A stretch of DNA of 64,000 nt, from positions 62,001 to 126,000 of the forward strand of contig CAWIYK010000009.1 in assembly GCA_963840275.1 (NCBI GenBank), in the 5' to 3' direction. Positions within the stretch are counted from its first letter, which is position 1, and every line of letters begins with the position of its first letter. Source of the stretch: Actinophytocola sp963840275 (GTDB lineage: Bacteria; Actinomycetota; Actinomycetes; Mycobacteriales; Pseudonocardiaceae). Below, piece after piece: positions 1-6,717 of this stretch. Below the pieces are notes generated by a model, which searched no databases, was not told the origin of the DNA, and saw only the letters and a list, made by a program, of their open reading frames with translations. The translations under genes and the position numbers were made by a program.

Positions 1-278
1 ACCACCAGCCCGTCGCCGGCCCCGCTGTCGTGGTCGACCTCGTCGAGGTCGCCGCCGACGTCCGCGACGACGTGCCGCAGCAGCGCCTGCAGCCGGGTCT
101 GGAGCTGCTCCTGTGCGAGCGCGCCGCGCTCGCCGTAGCCGATCACGTCGACGACGAAGCCCACCCGGCTCGCCCGCTCGTCCGCGGGTCTTCGCGGCTG
201 GGGCGCGATCGGGTCGGCGCCGTGCCGGTCCGGGACCGCCACCACCTCGCCGGCCAGGTCACCGAGGTTCTCGTTCAC
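1..278 (-). CDS. Nucleotidyl cyclase-like domain protein (partial, C-terminus off the left edge)
   Basis: Leftward reading frame starting with GTG at 278 and still open at the window edge, 92 codons visible. The GTG overlaps the stop of the upstream membrane protein gene (GTGA), so the two are probably translationally coupled. After a 40-residue Pro/Arg-rich leader come the strings VDVIGYGER and HDSGAGDGLVV. They resemble the metal-binding Asp segment and the GDG turn of class III nucleotidyl cyclase catalytic domains, with an amphipathic stretch (LQTRLQALLRHVV) between. The divergent partner is a Crp/Fnr protein with a cyclic-nucleotide-type domain, which fits a nucleotide signalling role. 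Catalytic activity cannot be judged from this fragment; it may be a degenerate, binding-only relative. Confidence 0.6.
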   Translation of the reverse strand, partial: MNENLGDLAGEVVAVPDRHGADPIAPQPRRPADERASRVGFVVDVIGYGERGALAQEQLQTRLQALLRHVVADVGGDLDEVDHDSGAGDGLV

Positions 279-748
279 CGCGACTCCCCCACGCCGGCCA
301 CGAGCAGTTCCCGCACCCGTTGCCCCCTCGGCAACGGGTGCGCGATGACCACCAGGCAGCGCACCGTCGCGGCCGGCCGGCACCAGGCCACGACCTCGTC
401 GACGAGCAACACGGTCAGCAGGGCGAACACCATGGCCACGGCCAACGGCGTCGGCATGACGTCGGCGCCCCTCGGATAGCCCGCGCCCGCCATGAGCACG
501 TACAGGAACGCGAGCCCGACGAGCCCGCCGCCGACCACCGGCAGCGCGGACCGCGGCGCGTCGGTGCGACGGCCCCACAGGGCGGCCGGGACCAGAATCC
601 CGGCCGCCCCCGTCGCACCGACGACAACCGCGACCACCACCCAGCTCAGCAGCGCGACGCCGGACATGGTGAACACCGCCCAGACGAACAGCACGAGCAG
701 CAGCGCGTCCCGGAACTGGCGCCGGCCGCCGGCGATTCGCCTTGGCAT
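275..748 (-). CDS. Small multi-pass membrane protein
   Basis: 157 residues from an ATG at 748 (initial residues MPRRIAGG); in-frame codons further upstream lie in the AT-richer promoter gap and look non-coding. Four hydrophobic segments are visible, at about residues 15-32, 36-52, 66-86 and 95-113, followed by a soluble tail rich in Arg and Val. I do not recognise a named family. The stop overlaps the GTG of the cyclase-like gene, so both probably come from one transcript and may act together, for example as membrane anchor and cytoplasmic partner. That pairing is inference from gene order. Confidence 0.6.
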   Translation of the reverse strand: MPRRIAGGRRQFRDALLLVLFVWAVFTMSGVALLSWVVVAVVVGATGAAGILVPAALWGRRTDAPRSALPVVGGGLVGLAFLYVLMAGAGYPRGADVMPTPLAVAMVFALLTVLLVDEVVAWCRPAATVRCLVVIAHPLPRGQRVRELLVAGVGESR

Positions 749-920
749 CGTTTGCCTCGCGATCGGAGGTGAACTGGTCGATTTCGACAATAAGCCCCGT
801 CGCGGTGAATTCCGGCACCAACCGATGGACGATGTCGTCAATATGTCGCACTTCCGCCGACGGACATTTCACGGACAAAGTTATCGGTGGACTCGACATT
901 CCGGCGTCTGTAACGATGGG
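749..920. promoter_or_regulatory. Divergent promoter region
   Basis: 172 bases between the leftward membrane/cyclase-like operon and the rightward unknown/Crp operon. It is clearly less GC-rich than its flanks, with short A/T runs around 780-790, 838-845 and 880-890, as expected for a double promoter. No long inverted repeat that would identify a regulator site was seen. Because the right-hand operon encodes a Crp/Fnr protein, autoregulation through this gap is plausible but not shown. Confidence 0.4.
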
Positions 921-1862
921 GTGGTGGCGGCGAGCACGTACGACGAGTTGATGGTTATTCATCGGGGGCGCGGAATGCTGGCCGATGACGTCACGGACCG
1001 GATCGGCGGCCGGCTGCGGATCGCCAGCGGTGTGACGCGCGCGGACTCCCCCGCCACCGTCCGGCGCAAGGTCGCCGGGCGGTTGATCGAGCTGTGCGGC
1101 CGCTTGCCCGGCGACGTGCGGATCTCGGTCCTCGCGGCGCTCGCCCTGCACCGCTCGGCCGACCACCAGTTCGTGCAGGACCGGATGAGCTGGGCCGCGC
1201 GGCAGATCAACCGCGACCACCCGCGTGCCGCGGTGCGGCGGATGAAGGTGGGGTTCCGCATCCTCGCCGAGCAGCTGGACGACCTCGTGGACGACCCGTC
1301 GATGAACCAGGGCTGGCACACCGGCATGGCACGCGCCCTGCTGCGGATGGACGTCGACCCGCCCGAGGTGATGGAGGAGCGGACGATCGTCGCGTCGGTC
1401 GACGACCTCAGCGAGATCGAGATCCGGTTCAGCGCCTCTGCCAACGGCGCGTCCGCCGACAGCCCGATCTCGGCGACCGTCGTGTACGGCGGCGAGATCG
1501 TGCGCGAGGAACGGGTCGCGCGCAGCCACCGCAAGTTCGTGGTCCGGCTGCCCGCGCCGCTGAACGCCGGCGACCGCCACGAGTACGGCGTGCGGTTCAC
1601 CGCGTTCCCGCGCGCGCTGATGCGGCCCTACTACGTGCTGACGCCGCTGCAGCCGTGCGCGTCGTTCAGCGTGCGGGTGCGGTTCGGCACCGGGGCCGCG
1701 CCGGAGCGGATCTGGCGCGTGGACGGCATCCCGCCGCGCGCGCTGGACGACTACGAGCCGGCCGACGGCCTGCTCACCGCTGACCGGCTCGGCGAGGTCG
1801 CGCTCGAGTTCTCCCGACTGCAGCAGGGTTTGAGCTACGGCGTGCGCTGGTCGGCGTCGTGA
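921..1862 (+). CDS. Uncharacterised protein encoded upstream of a Crp/Fnr regulator
   Basis: 313 residues from a GTG at 921 (a second GTG at 924 is equally possible; neither has a strong ribosome site). The first half (about residues 25-155) is helical with many Arg and Asp residues. The second half (about 165-310) looks like a beta-sandwich, with alternating Val/Arg strands and the string YGVRFTAFPRALMRPYY. I do not recognise the family. The stop overlaps the GTG of the Crp/Fnr gene by four bases, so the pair is almost certainly co-translated; the protein may be the effector or sensor partner of that regulator. Function unknown. Confidence 0.7.
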   Translation: MVAASTYDELMVIHRGRGMLADDVTDRIGGRLRIASGVTRADSPATVRRKVAGRLIELCGRLPGDVRISVLAALALHRSADHQFVQDRMSWAARQINRDHPRAAVRRMKVGFRILAEQLDDLVDDPSMNQGWHTGMARALLRMDVDPPEVMEERTIVASVDDLSEIEIRFSASANGASADSPISATVVYGGEIVREERVARSHRKFVVRLPAPLNAGDRHEYGVRFTAFPRALMRPYYVLTPLQPCASFSVRVRFGTGAAPERIWRVDGIPPRALDDYEPADGLLTADRLGEVALEFSRLQQGLSYGVRWSAS

Positions 1863-2563
1863 CCGCCGGGCCCGCGCCGGCGGTGGCCGGCTCGTGGCTG
1901 AGCTATCTCGCGCCCGCCGACCGCGACTTCCTGCTCGGCCGGGGCGTCCCGCGCACGCTGCCGGCCAACACCGCGCTCATGCACGAGGGCGACCCGACCG
2001 ACCACGTGCTGGTGCTGACGTCCGGCTGGGTGCGCGTCTACTCGTCCACAAAGGACGGTCAGGTGGTCCTGTTCGCGCTGCGCGGGCCCGGTGACGTCAT
2101 CGGCGACCTGGCCGCGCTGCAGGCGGACTGGACGCGGACCTCGACCGTCGAGACGCTGCAGAAGGTCACGTTCACGCAGTACCGCATCGAGGAGTTCTTC
2201 GCCTGCCTGCACGACCGGCCCGCGGTGGCGATCGCGTTGCTGCGGCAGATGACCGTGCGGCTGCGGGACGCGGAGGCGGCACGGGTGGACTTCGCGACCC
2301 TGGACGTCGCCAAGCGGGTGGCGCTGCTGCTGGTGCGGCTCGTCGACATGCACGGGCGCGAGGAGGAGGCCGGCCTGGTGCTGCGCTGGCCGCTCACCCA
2401 GCAGGACATCGCCGACCGGATCGGCGCGTCGCGGCGCGCCGTCGCCCGGGCGCTCGCGACACTGCGGGAGCGGCACATCGTCACCACCGGGCGCCACCTG
2501 TACGTCGTCACCCGGCCCGACGTCCTTCGGCTGTTCGCGGGCAATGTGCCAAATGGCACATAG
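1859..2563 (+). CDS. Crp/Fnr family transcriptional regulator
   Basis: 234 residues, GTG start inside the stop of the preceding gene (GTGA). Residues about 18-130 form a cyclic-nucleotide-binding-type beta barrel (ALMHEGDPTDHVLVLTSG, then GPGDVIGDLAALQ). A dimerisation helix follows, then a Crp-type winged helix-turn-helix at about 176-215 (LTQQDIADRIGASRRAVARA). The glycine-rich loop matches the family, but the Arg/Ser pair expected of a high-affinity cAMP pocket is not clear, so the ligand is uncertain. A cyclase-like protein is encoded divergently, and two tiny hydrophobic peptides lie directly downstream. It probably controls this cluster. Confidence 0.88.
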   Translation: MTAGPAPAVAGSWLSYLAPADRDFLLGRGVPRTLPANTALMHEGDPTDHVLVLTSGWVRVYSSTKDGQVVLFALRGPGDVIGDLAALQADWTRTSTVETLQKVTFTQYRIEEFFACLHDRPAVAIALLRQMTVRLRDAEAARVDFATLDVAKRVALLLVRLVDMHGREEEAGLVLRWPLTQQDIADRIGASRRAVARALATLRERHIVTTGRHLYVVTRPDVLRLFAGNVPNGT

Positions 2564-2655
2564 TGGGTGTGCCGCGGTTCGTCGCGGCTGATCTCGTCCC
2601 GGCGCACTCTTCTCTCATGACCTGGGAGAAAGCGGGAAGCCGGACGGAGACTGAC

Positions 2656-2754
2656 ATGAAGTACTTCTGCACCGTTTCCACGACGGTGCGACTGGGATTC
2701 TGGTTGTTCGTGTCAGGAGTGGCTCTCGGACTGATTCTCGGACTCCAGGTCTGA
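2656..2754 (+). CDS. Tiny single-pass membrane peptide (32 aa)
   Basis: ATG at 2656 preceded by a GGAGA-type ribosome site (cggagactgac), 32 codons to a TGA at 2752-2754. The N-terminus (MKYFCTVSTTVR) is short and basic, followed by a single hydrophobic helix with the GxxxG-like pattern GVALGLILG. It lies 92 bases after the Crp/Fnr stop, in the same direction. A longer in-frame start exists at 2563, but its extra residues look non-coding. Size, ribosome site and hydrophobicity suggest a regulatory or toxin-like membrane peptide; no homology can be claimed. Confidence 0.5.
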   Translation: MKYFCTVSTTVRLGFWLFVSGVALGLILGLQV

Positions 2755-2807
2755 CCGAATTCCATTGTGGACCTCGGTCGAGGATCGCACCGAAAAGGAG
2801 AGAGAAC

Positions 2808-2861
2808 ATGGAGAGTCATCTGTTGCTGTGCGCCCTGTTCGCACTGCTGGGACTCATCTGA
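2808..2861 (+). CDS. Tiny hydrophobic peptide (17 aa)
   Basis: ATG at 2808 with an excellent ribosome site (aaaaggagagagaac, seven bases before the start), then 17 codons reading MESHLLLCALFALLGLI and a TGA. A perfect 13-bp terminator hairpin begins six bases after the stop, so this is the last unit of the Crp/Fnr transcript. The strong ribosome site, immediate terminator and hydrophobic composition argue for real translation. It could be a membrane peptide acting with the 32-aa peptide upstream. Function unknown. Confidence 0.45.
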   Translation: MESHLLLCALFALLGLI

Positions 2862-2866
2862 GGAAC

Positions 2867-2901
2867 GGCCGCCGGCCCGGGGAGGGGGCGGGCCGGCGGC
2901 C
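2867..2901 (+). terminator. Perfect 13-bp stem terminator
   Basis: Arms 2867-2879 and 2889-2901 are perfect reverse complements (GGCCGCCGGCCCG) with a nine-base loop. There is no T-tract, as is usual in high-GC actinomycetes. It sits between the end of the Crp/small-peptide operon and the convergent acyl-CoA dehydrogenase gene, so it may serve both directions. Confidence 0.75.
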
Positions 2902-2908
2902 CCGGGGG

Positions 2909-4060
2909 TCACACGAACGCGTTGATACCGGTCAGCTTGCGGCCGATCAACAGTTTCTGCACCTGGCTGGTGCCCTCGTACAGCGTCATCACGCGGGCGT
3001 CGCGGAGGATCTTGGCGACCGGGTACTCGTCGAGGTAGCCGTAGCCGCCGTACACCTGGATCGCGAGGTTCGCCGCGGTGACCGCGTTCTCACTGGCGTA
3101 CAGCTTCGCCATCGAGGCCTCGGTGCTGAACGGCAGGCCGCGGTCGACGAGGTCGGCGACCCGCCAGACGAGCAGCCTGGCCGCGTCGGTGCCGACCGCC
3201 ATGTCGGCCAGCATCTGCTGCACCAGCTGGAAACCCGCGATCGGCCGGCCGAACTGCTCGCGCTCCCCCGCGTACTGCGTCGACGCCTCCAGCGCGGCGC
3301 GCGCGAGCCCGACGCACCCCGCCGCGACCGACATGCGGCCCTTGTCCAGCGCCGACATCGCGACGCGGAAGCCCTTGCCCTCGTCGCCGAGCCGCGCGTC
3401 GTCGCCGACGCGGACGTCCTCGAGGACCAGTTCGCCGGTCGACTGGCCGCGCAGGCCGAGCTTGCCCTTGATCTCCCGGTGCGTGAACCCCGGCGTGTCG
3501 GTCGGCACGAGGAACGCGGTGACCCCGCGCGGGCCCGCCTCGCCGGTGCGCGCGAACACCAGCGCCACGTCGGCCCAGGTGCCGTTGGTGATGAACATCT
3601 TCGAGCCGGACAGCACCCAGCCGTCGCCGTCGCGGACGGCCTTGGTCGCGAGGTTGCCGGCGTCGGAACCGGTGTCGGGCTCGGTGAGGCCGAAGCAGGC
3701 GAGTGACTCGCCGGTGCAGAGGCGGGTGAGCCAGCGCTGCTTCTGCTCCTCGGTGCCGTAGCTGTGGATCGTCTTGCCGACGAGTCCCAGCGAGACGGAC
3801 ACGATGCCCCGGATGGCGGAGTCGCCGCGGCCGAGCTCCTCCATCATCAGGCAGTACGACAGGTGGTCCCCGCCGGAGCCGTGGTACTGCTCCGGGATCG
3901 TCAGCCCGAGGAAACCGACCTCGCCGAGCTTGCCGACGATCGCCCGGTCCACCTGCTCGGCCCGGTCCCAGTCCCGCACGTGCGGCACGACCTCGCGGTC
4001 GATGAAATCGCGCGCCAACTCCCGCAGCGCGGCCTGCTCTTCGGTGAGCGACAAGTCCAT
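2909..4060 (-). CDS. Acyl-CoA dehydrogenase
   Basis: 383 residues from the ATG at 4060 (MDLSLTEEQAALRELARDF), the usual start for the family; upstream in-frame codons are in the promoter gap. It is a FAD-dependent enzyme oxidising acyl-CoA to 2-enoyl-CoA, passing electrons to electron-transfer flavoprotein. Visible family hallmarks are CFGLTEPDTGSDAGNLATKA (FAD/substrate loop, about 125-145), MFITNGTWADVALVFART, and the C-terminal IQVYGGYGYLDEYPVAK signature with catalytic-base-bearing ILRDARVMTLYEGTSQVQ. The length is normal. It is monocistronic here, facing the terminator of the Crp operon. Chain-length or branched-chain specificity cannot be read from the sequence. Confidence 0.93.
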   Translation of the reverse strand: MDLSLTEEQAALRELARDFIDREVVPHVRDWDRAEQVDRAIVGKLGEVGFLGLTIPEQYHGSGGDHLSYCLMMEELGRGDSAIRGIVSVSLGLVGKTIHSYGTEEQKQRWLTRLCTGESLACFGLTEPDTGSDAGNLATKAVRDGDGWVLSGSKMFITNGTWADVALVFARTGEAGPRGVTAFLVPTDTPGFTHREIKGKLGLRGQSTGELVLEDVRVGDDARLGDEGKGFRVAMSALDKGRMSVAAGCVGLARAALEASTQYAGEREQFGRPIAGFQLVQQMLADMAVGTDAARLLVWRVADLVDRGLPFSTEASMAKLYASENAVTAANLAIQVYGGYGYLDEYPVAKILRDARVMTLYEGTSQVQKLLIGRKLTGINAFV

Positions 4061-4282
4061 GACCAGCACCTTACGGTCAACCGGCGCACTCGACGCCGAG
4101 ACGGTCACCACGCACGGCAAAGATCGGACGTTCCGCCCACCCGGCCTGTGCGCGCCGCACACCGGCGCGGGCGGTGCTCGGCGGGTCCGCTCCGCGAGCT
4201 ACGCATATCCGGCGGACCGTAACAACCCGGCGTATCCCCCAGACGTCTTGTGTTGTACAGGGGATTCTCGAAGGGAGTCGAG

Positions 4283-4813
4283 ATGTTACGAAGAACTGGA
4301 GTGTTACTGGCCGCCGTGGTCGCGTTCACCGGCCTGGTGCCGGCGACCTCGGTGGCCGCGGCCGCCCCGTACTGCGGCATCACGTGGGGTTCCGGCGCGA
4401 AGTCCGTCAACCCCACCCAACTCGGCAACGTCGTCGACATCCGTGCCGGCCGGCACGACTGCTACGACCGGCTGGTGTTCGACGTGACCGGTCCGGTCGA
4501 CGGGTACTGGGTGTCCTATGCGGACCAGATAACGGAGGACCCGAGCGGCGCGCCGATCGCCGTCCGCGGCGGCGCCCGCATCGCGGTGACGATCCAGGCG
4601 GCGTCGTACCGGGACAACGGGACCCTGACCTACACGCCCGCCAACCGGTCCGAGCTGGTCAACGTGACCGGCTACCAGACCTTCCGCCAGGCCGTGTGGT
4701 CCGGCTCGTGGGAAGGCACGACGTCCATCGGGCTCGGGGTGCGAGCCCGACTGCCGTTCCGGGTGTTCACCCTGCCCGGCCGCGTCGTGGTCGACGTCGC
4801 CCACTTCTGGTGA
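4283..4813 (+). CDS. Secreted AMIN-like domain protein
   Basis: 176 residues from ATG 4283, with an AAGGGA ribosome site at 4271-4276. A signal peptide is clear: MLRR, a hydrophobic core (TGVLLAAVVAFTGLVPA) and an AAAAP cleavage region near residue 30. The mature part starts with CGITWGSGAKSVNP and carries the beta-rich pattern of actinobacterial AMIN-like proteins (VVDIRAGRHDCYDRLVFDV, then RVVVDVAHFW at the end). It has two Cys residues that could pair outside the cell. It is monocistronic. AMIN-type domains are known to bind cell-wall or envelope components; the ligand here is unknown. Confidence 0.75.
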   Translation: MLRRTGVLLAAVVAFTGLVPATSVAAAAPYCGITWGSGAKSVNPTQLGNVVDIRAGRHDCYDRLVFDVTGPVDGYWVSYADQITEDPSGAPIAVRGGARIAVTIQAASYRDNGTLTYTPANRSELVNVTGYQTFRQAVWSGSWEGTTSIGLGVRARLPFRVFTLPGRVVVDVAHFW

Positions 4814-5039
4814 GGAAGGCACGGTGCCGGCCTCTGCGTGGGCGTAGGTCCGGCACCGTCCCGGGTTGGTTGCCCGGTTCGAGGGTGGCCAGTGCTCGAT
4901 AGATGAGGTCGAGCGGCACCCGGCGGTCGACCAACTGGTCCAGCACCTCCTCGTGGTCGGCGCACGGCAGGTCGAGTGCGCCGGTCGGCAGGACGACGCG
5001 GACCAGGAACCCCGCCGGGCGCACCGGGGACACGTGCAC
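4767..5039 (-). CDS. Possible small protein downstream of the conservon
   Basis: A leftward frame of 90 codons from GTG 5039 (gggagg nine bases upstream) lies just after the CvnD gene. The first 60 codons have strong GC third-position bias and read like a folded domain (PAGFLVRVVLPTGALDLP, then DLIYRALATLEPGNQP). The last 30 codons are Arg-rich and run into the 3' end of the convergent AMIN-like gene by 47 bases, so the true end may be a frameshifted remnant. It would fill the otherwise empty 280-base gap. No family recognised; it may be a broken gene. Confidence 0.35.
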   Translation of the reverse strand: MHVSPVRPAGFLVRVVLPTGALDLPCADHEEVLDQLVDRRVPLDLIYRALATLEPGNQPGTVPDLRPRRGRHRAFLTRSGRRRPRRGRAG

Positions 5040-5094
5040 GTCGAGTACCTCCCGCTCGTCCGGCCGGCGAGTGGGAGCACAGCGGGCGCCCGTC

Positions 5095-5703
5095 TCAGCT
5101 CACCCCCGCGCCGTGCACCGCGACCCACCGGTCCATCGAGTACTCGACCATGGTGATCAGCGTGTTCTTCACCGAGTCGCGGTCCCTGGCGTCGCAGCGG
5201 ACGATCGGCACGCCCTCGCCGACGGCGAGGGCGTCGCGGACCTCGTCGACGGCGTGGGACTGCTCGCCCTCGAAGCAGTTCAGGCCGATCACGTAGGGCA
5301 GGCCGCGGTCCTCGAAGAAGTCGATCGGCGAGAACGAGTCGGCGAGGCGCCGGGTGTCGGTCAGCACGATCGCGCCGATCGCCCCGCGCACCAGGTCGTC
5401 CCACATGAACCAGAACCGCTCCTGGCCCGGGGTGCCGAACAGGTACAGCACGAGGTCCGAGTCCAGCGACACGCGGCCGAAGTCCATGGCCACCGTGGTG
5501 GTCTGTTTACGCGGCGTGGCCTCGAGGTTGTCGATGCCGACGCTCGCCTCGGTCATCACCGCCTCGGTGGTCAGCGGCATGATCTCCGAGACCGAACCGA
5601 CGAACGTCGTCTTGCCCGCGCCGAACCCGCCACCGACGACGATCTTGACCGACGTCAGCGTGGGACCGGGGGCGCCTGTGGCGTCAAAGCCGACGGAGTC
5701 CAC
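5095..5703 (-). CDS. cvnD: Conservon GTPase (CvnD-type)
   Basis: 202 residues, GTG start at 5703 overlapping the upstream DUF742 gene by 20 bases. It is a small Ras/MglA-like G protein, with a P-loop GGGFGAGKTT (about residues 24-33), the switch II motif GTPGQERFWFMWDDL and the G4-type region GLNCFEGEQ. Conservons pair such a GTPase with a histidine kinase, a roadblock protein and a DUF742 protein to form a membrane-associated signalling complex. All four are present here in the standard order. The G4 motif is NCFE rather than NKxD, as is common in this family. Confidence 0.92.
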   Translation of the reverse strand: MDSVGFDATGAPGPTLTSVKIVVGGGFGAGKTTFVGSVSEIMPLTTEAVMTEASVGIDNLEATPRKQTTTVAMDFGRVSLDSDLVLYLFGTPGQERFWFMWDDLVRGAIGAIVLTDTRRLADSFSPIDFFEDRGLPYVIGLNCFEGEQSHAVDEVRDALAVGEGVPIVRCDARDRDSVKNTLITMVEYSMDRWVAVHGAGVS

Positions 5704-6280
5704 TCAAAACCCTTTCCATCAACGTGAGATGTGCTTTGTTCGCGCCGCCGGTCGCTGTCCTGTGCACGATGACCAGCCCGAGGTTGGCCATGTCCCCCAG
5801 CAGCACCTTGGCGACACCGAGCGGTACCGACAGCAGCGTGGCGACCTCGGCGACCGACCTCGGCTCGTCACACAGCTCCGCGATGGAGCGGTGCTCGGTC
5901 TGTGTCAGGGCCTCGATGTTCTCGCCGTGTTCACTCGTGGACACCATGGTCTCGATCCGAAGGTCCATAGTGGACTTCGTGCGACCCCTGGTCCACGCGT
6001 AGGGGCGCACGATCGACGCGTCCGCGACCGGTTCCTCCGGCTCCTCGATCGGCACCGCACACCGCCGGGGCGGCGCGTTCGGCGTCGTCCACGACCAACC
6101 GGCCTGGTCGACGATCTCCTGACCGGACAACGGCGGCGGCTGCGCCGCATGCTCCACTGTGGACGGTTGGGGCACCTGCGGCTCGGCGTTCTTCCTGCGC
6201 TTGCGCCTACCGCCGCCGCCCAGTGTGAGCCCGTTGAACACGTCCGCGAACCCGTGCTCGTCCGGCGGTTGAGTGGTCAC
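5684..6280 (-). CDS. cvnC: DUF742 conservon protein (CvnC-type)
   Basis: 198 residues, GTG start at 6280 overlapping the roadblock gene stop (GTGA). The first 85 residues are a low-complexity, basic and Pro-rich extension containing the run RRKRRK. The DUF742 domain fills about residues 88-198 (IVRPYAWTRGRT at its start, then LCDEPRSVAEVATLLSVPLG and VLLGDMANLGLV), with a winged-helix-like pattern. In characterised conservons this protein interacts with the roadblock and GTPase partners. It also carries one copy of the palindrome TCCACTATGGA near 5966 and another near 6153. Confidence 0.9.
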   Translation of the reverse strand: MTTQPPDEHGFADVFNGLTLGGGGRRKRRKNAEPQVPQPSTVEHAAQPPPLSGQEIVDQAGWSWTTPNAPPRRCAVPIEEPEEPVADASIVRPYAWTRGRTKSTMDLRIETMVSTSEHGENIEALTQTEHRSIAELCDEPRSVAEVATLLSVPLGVAKVLLGDMANLGLVIVHRTATGGANKAHLTLMERVLSGLRRL

Positions 6281-6717
6281 GCGGGCAGCCCAACCATCCT
6301 CCCGCCGGCGCCCTGGAGCTGCGCGCGAAGCTCCGGCGTGAGGATTTGTCCGACCCGGTCCACGAGCAGGGTCATCTCGTAGGCGACCTGCCCGATGTCA
6401 CACAGCGGCGAGGCCAGCACGGCGAGGGCGGAGCCGTCGCTGATCGCCATCAGCAACATGATCCCGCCCTCCATCTCGACGATGGTCTCCTTGACAACGC
6501 CGGCCTCGAAGCACCGCGCGGCGCCCTGCGTGAGGCTGACCAGCCCGGACGCCACCGCGGCAAGCTGGTCCGCGCGGTCGATCGGCAGCCGGGCCGAGGA
6601 GGTGAGCAGCAGGCCGTCCGCGGAGACCACGACGGCGTGCGCGACGCCGGGCACCCGCTCTGCGAAGTCGTTGACCAACCATCCGAACTGGCTCGGTTGG
6701 GTGTGTGGCGAAGTCAT
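6277..6717 (-). CDS. cvnB: Roadblock/LC7 protein (CvnB-type)
   Basis: 146 residues from ATG 6717, which overlaps the cvnA stop (ATGA). It is a typical roadblock/LC7 fold: WLVNDFAERVPGVAHAVVVS at the start, the central GLLLTSSARLP and DQLAAVASGLVSLT segments, and a final LTPELRAQLQGAGGR tail. In MglB/CvnB systems this dimer acts on the cognate small GTPase, here CvnD, as a co-regulator or GTPase-activating partner. The tight gene overlaps on both sides support an obligate complex. Confidence 0.93.
   Translation of the reverse strand: MTSPHTQPSQFGWLVNDFAERVPGVAHAVVVSADGLLLTSSARLPIDRADQLAAVASGLVSLTQGAARCFEAGVVKETIVEMEGGIMLLMAISDGSALAVLASPLCDIGQVAYEMTLLVDRVGQILTPELRAQLQGAGGRMVGLPA

Noticed and set aside
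492..920. Upstream extension of the 313-residue protein to position 492
   Set aside because: Would cross the divergent promoter and the opposing membrane-protein gene; its residues are low-complexity Pro/Thr.
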